DNA from: Symsagittifera roscoffensis
Lineage: Eukaryota > Xenacoelomorpha > Acoela > Convolutidae
Reading direction: 5' to 3'
NCBI RefSeq assembly: GCF_963678635.1
Contig: NC_087065.1
Location: 28,851,254-28,915,253 of the forward strand
Length of the DNA: 64,000 nucleotides
Position 1 is the first letter of the stretch; each line of letters opens with the position of its first letter. Position numbers and translations under genes: made by a program. The notes under the pieces were generated by a model. That model was given only the letters and a program-made list of their open reading frames with translations, was not told where the DNA came from and ran no database searches. Shown here piece after piece: positions 63,003 to 64,000 of this stretch.

Positions 63003-64000
63003 AAATGATTCCTGAAAATTTTAATTTTTGTCTCGAAAAATGCTTATCATACATTTTTCTTTTATGAAAATTAAATCATAAGCTTTTTTTGACCAAAAAT
63101 TGAAAATGATTTTACTATGATGCTCAACATTTCAAAAAGCTCTGATTACAAACCAAATCCCATAACAAGCTCATTCGACTCTACCTATGATCAGTTTCAA
63201 ATGATTCCTGAAGTCTTTAATTTTGTCTCAAAAAATGCTTATCATACAATTTTCATATATGAAAGTTATATGATAAGCATTTTTTGACCAAAAATTAAAA
63301 AATGATTTTACTATATTGCTCAACATTTCAAAAAGCTCTGATTTTATACTAAACCTAAAAATAAGCTCAATCGACTCTATCTATGAGCAGTTTTAAATGA
63401 TTACTGAAATTTTGAATTTTTATCTCGAAAAATGCTTATCATACATTTTTCATATATTGAAATTGATATGATAAGCGTTTTTTTGACCAAAAATTAAAAA
63501 TGATTTTACTACATTTCTCAACATTTCAAAAAGCTATGATTATATACCAAATCTGAAATAATCTCAATCGACTCTACCTATCATCAGTTTCGAATGATTC
63601 CTGAAAATTTTAATTTTTGTCTCGAAAAATGCTTATCATACATTTTTCTTTTATGAAAATTAAATCATAAGCTTTTTTTTGACCAAAAATTGAAAATGAT
63701 TTTACTATGATGCTCAACATTTCAAAAAGCTCTGATTACAAACCAAATCCCATAACAAGCTCATTCGACTCTACCTATGATCAGTTTCAAATGATTCCTG
63801 AAGTCTTTAATTTTGTCTCAAAAAATGCTTATCATACAATTTTCATATATGAAAGTTATATGATAAGCATTTTTTGACCAAAAGTTAAAAAATGATTTTA
63901 CTATATTGCTCAACATTTCAAAAAGCTCTGATTTTATACCAAACCTCAACATAAGCTCAATCGACTCTATCTATGAGCAGTTTTAAATGATTACTGAAAT
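63003..64000. repeat. Copies of a 589-bp unit, cut by the window edge
   Basis: 63,003-63,591 begins again at 63,592. Markers: GAAAATTAAATCATAAGC (63,066 and 63,655) and CAAACCAAATCCCATAAC (63,149 and 63,738). The array continues beyond 64,000. Confidence 0.85.

Larger units (their letters stand above)
8347..64000. repeat. Satellite DNA array, monomer about 197 bp
   Basis: One head-to-tail array of about 280 monomers in a single orientation, continuing past the right edge. My by-eye consensus is 198 bp with 49 G+C (about 25%). In order it holds GCTCATTCGACTCTACC, TATGATCAGTTTCAAATG, ATTTTTATCTCGAAAAATGC, the palindrome centre TTTTCATATATGAAAA, TATGATAAGCATTTTTTCG, ACCAAAAATTAAAAAATG, TGCTCAACATTTCAAAAAGC and TATATACCAAATCTCATAAT. 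Spacing varies from 187 to 199 by small indels. The left junction is near CTTATCATAATGAGCTC at 8,344-8,360. No transposon, rRNA or tRNA gene interrupts it. The stretches 33,235-34,099, 35,340-36,100, 36,500-37,855 and 50,400-54,770 are irregular mosaics of the same monomers. The recurring open frames of 60-129 codons come from the repeat unit and are not called as genes. Confidence 0.98.

Noticed and set aside
8347-64000. CRISPR-like array
   Set aside because: The whole 197-bp unit repeats, with no short constant repeat separating unique spacers, and the context is eukaryotic with no cas genes.
8347-64000. CENP-B-box-like motif in the monomer
   Set aside because: The ATTCGACTC segment begins like TTCG of the box but lacks the required A and CGGG at the right spacing.
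8347-64000. Telomeric or subtelomeric repeats
   Set aside because: No run of TTAGG or a similar short G-rich repeat is present anywhere in the window.
1-64000. tRNA, rRNA or other structured RNA genes
   Set aside because: I looked for tRNA-like arms and conserved rRNA segments by eye and saw none; the hairpins present are the foldback and the satellite palindromes.

Overview
The window looks like arthropod, probably insect, nuclear DNA. There are no bacterial-style operons. The left end holds decayed Ty3/gypsy-type LTR retrotransposons, and everything to the right is an AT-rich satellite array. No species is assigned. All comparisons were made by eye; nothing was aligned or searched.

Bases 1 to about 7,300 are a retrotransposon graveyard, all on the minus strand. 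An LTR element (copy B, about 1,411-6,362) can be read from right to left: 5' LTR, primer-binding-site candidate, gag, protease, a scar where reverse transcriptase (RT) is missing, RNase H, a linker, integrase, a charged tail, a purine tract and the 3' LTR. Left of it is a second, related pol fragment (copy A, 1-1,410: RT palm/thumb, RNase H, linker). Right of it is a third fragment (copy C, about 6,505-7,290: protease end and PR-RT linker). A and C may be two halves of an older element into which B inserted. A 144-bp near-perfect foldback (6,361-6,504) sits where the outer end of B's 5' LTR should be. All these genes carry stops or frameshifts.

Bases 7,285-8,340 are a transition zone: about 320 bp of unassigned sequence, an imperfect palindrome (7,608-7,720), a short array of 33-bp units (about 7,730-8,060) and a minus-strand open frame that runs through that array. 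The 33-bp unit closely matches one arm of the palindrome in every monomer of the neighbouring satellite, so this zone may preserve material from which the satellite arose.

From about 8,347 to the right edge (more than 55.6 kb, about 280 monomers) the window is one uninterrupted head-to-tail satellite. My by-eye consensus is 198 bp (observed spacing mostly 193-199) and about 75% AT. Each monomer carries a 54-61 bp palindrome. The left 2.6 kb is a diverged monomeric zone. Further right, groups of 2 to 26 monomers are re-duplicated as higher-order repeats (units near 394, 587-591, 772, 780-785, 982, 1,179, 1,373, 1,572, 3,061 and 5,106 bp), some nested. No transposon or gene interrupts the array. 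Its many short open frames recur because the monomer recurs. The most interesting material is the palindrome-bearing satellite, its possible precursor at the array edge, and the monomers whose palindromes are collapsed or expanded at the centre.
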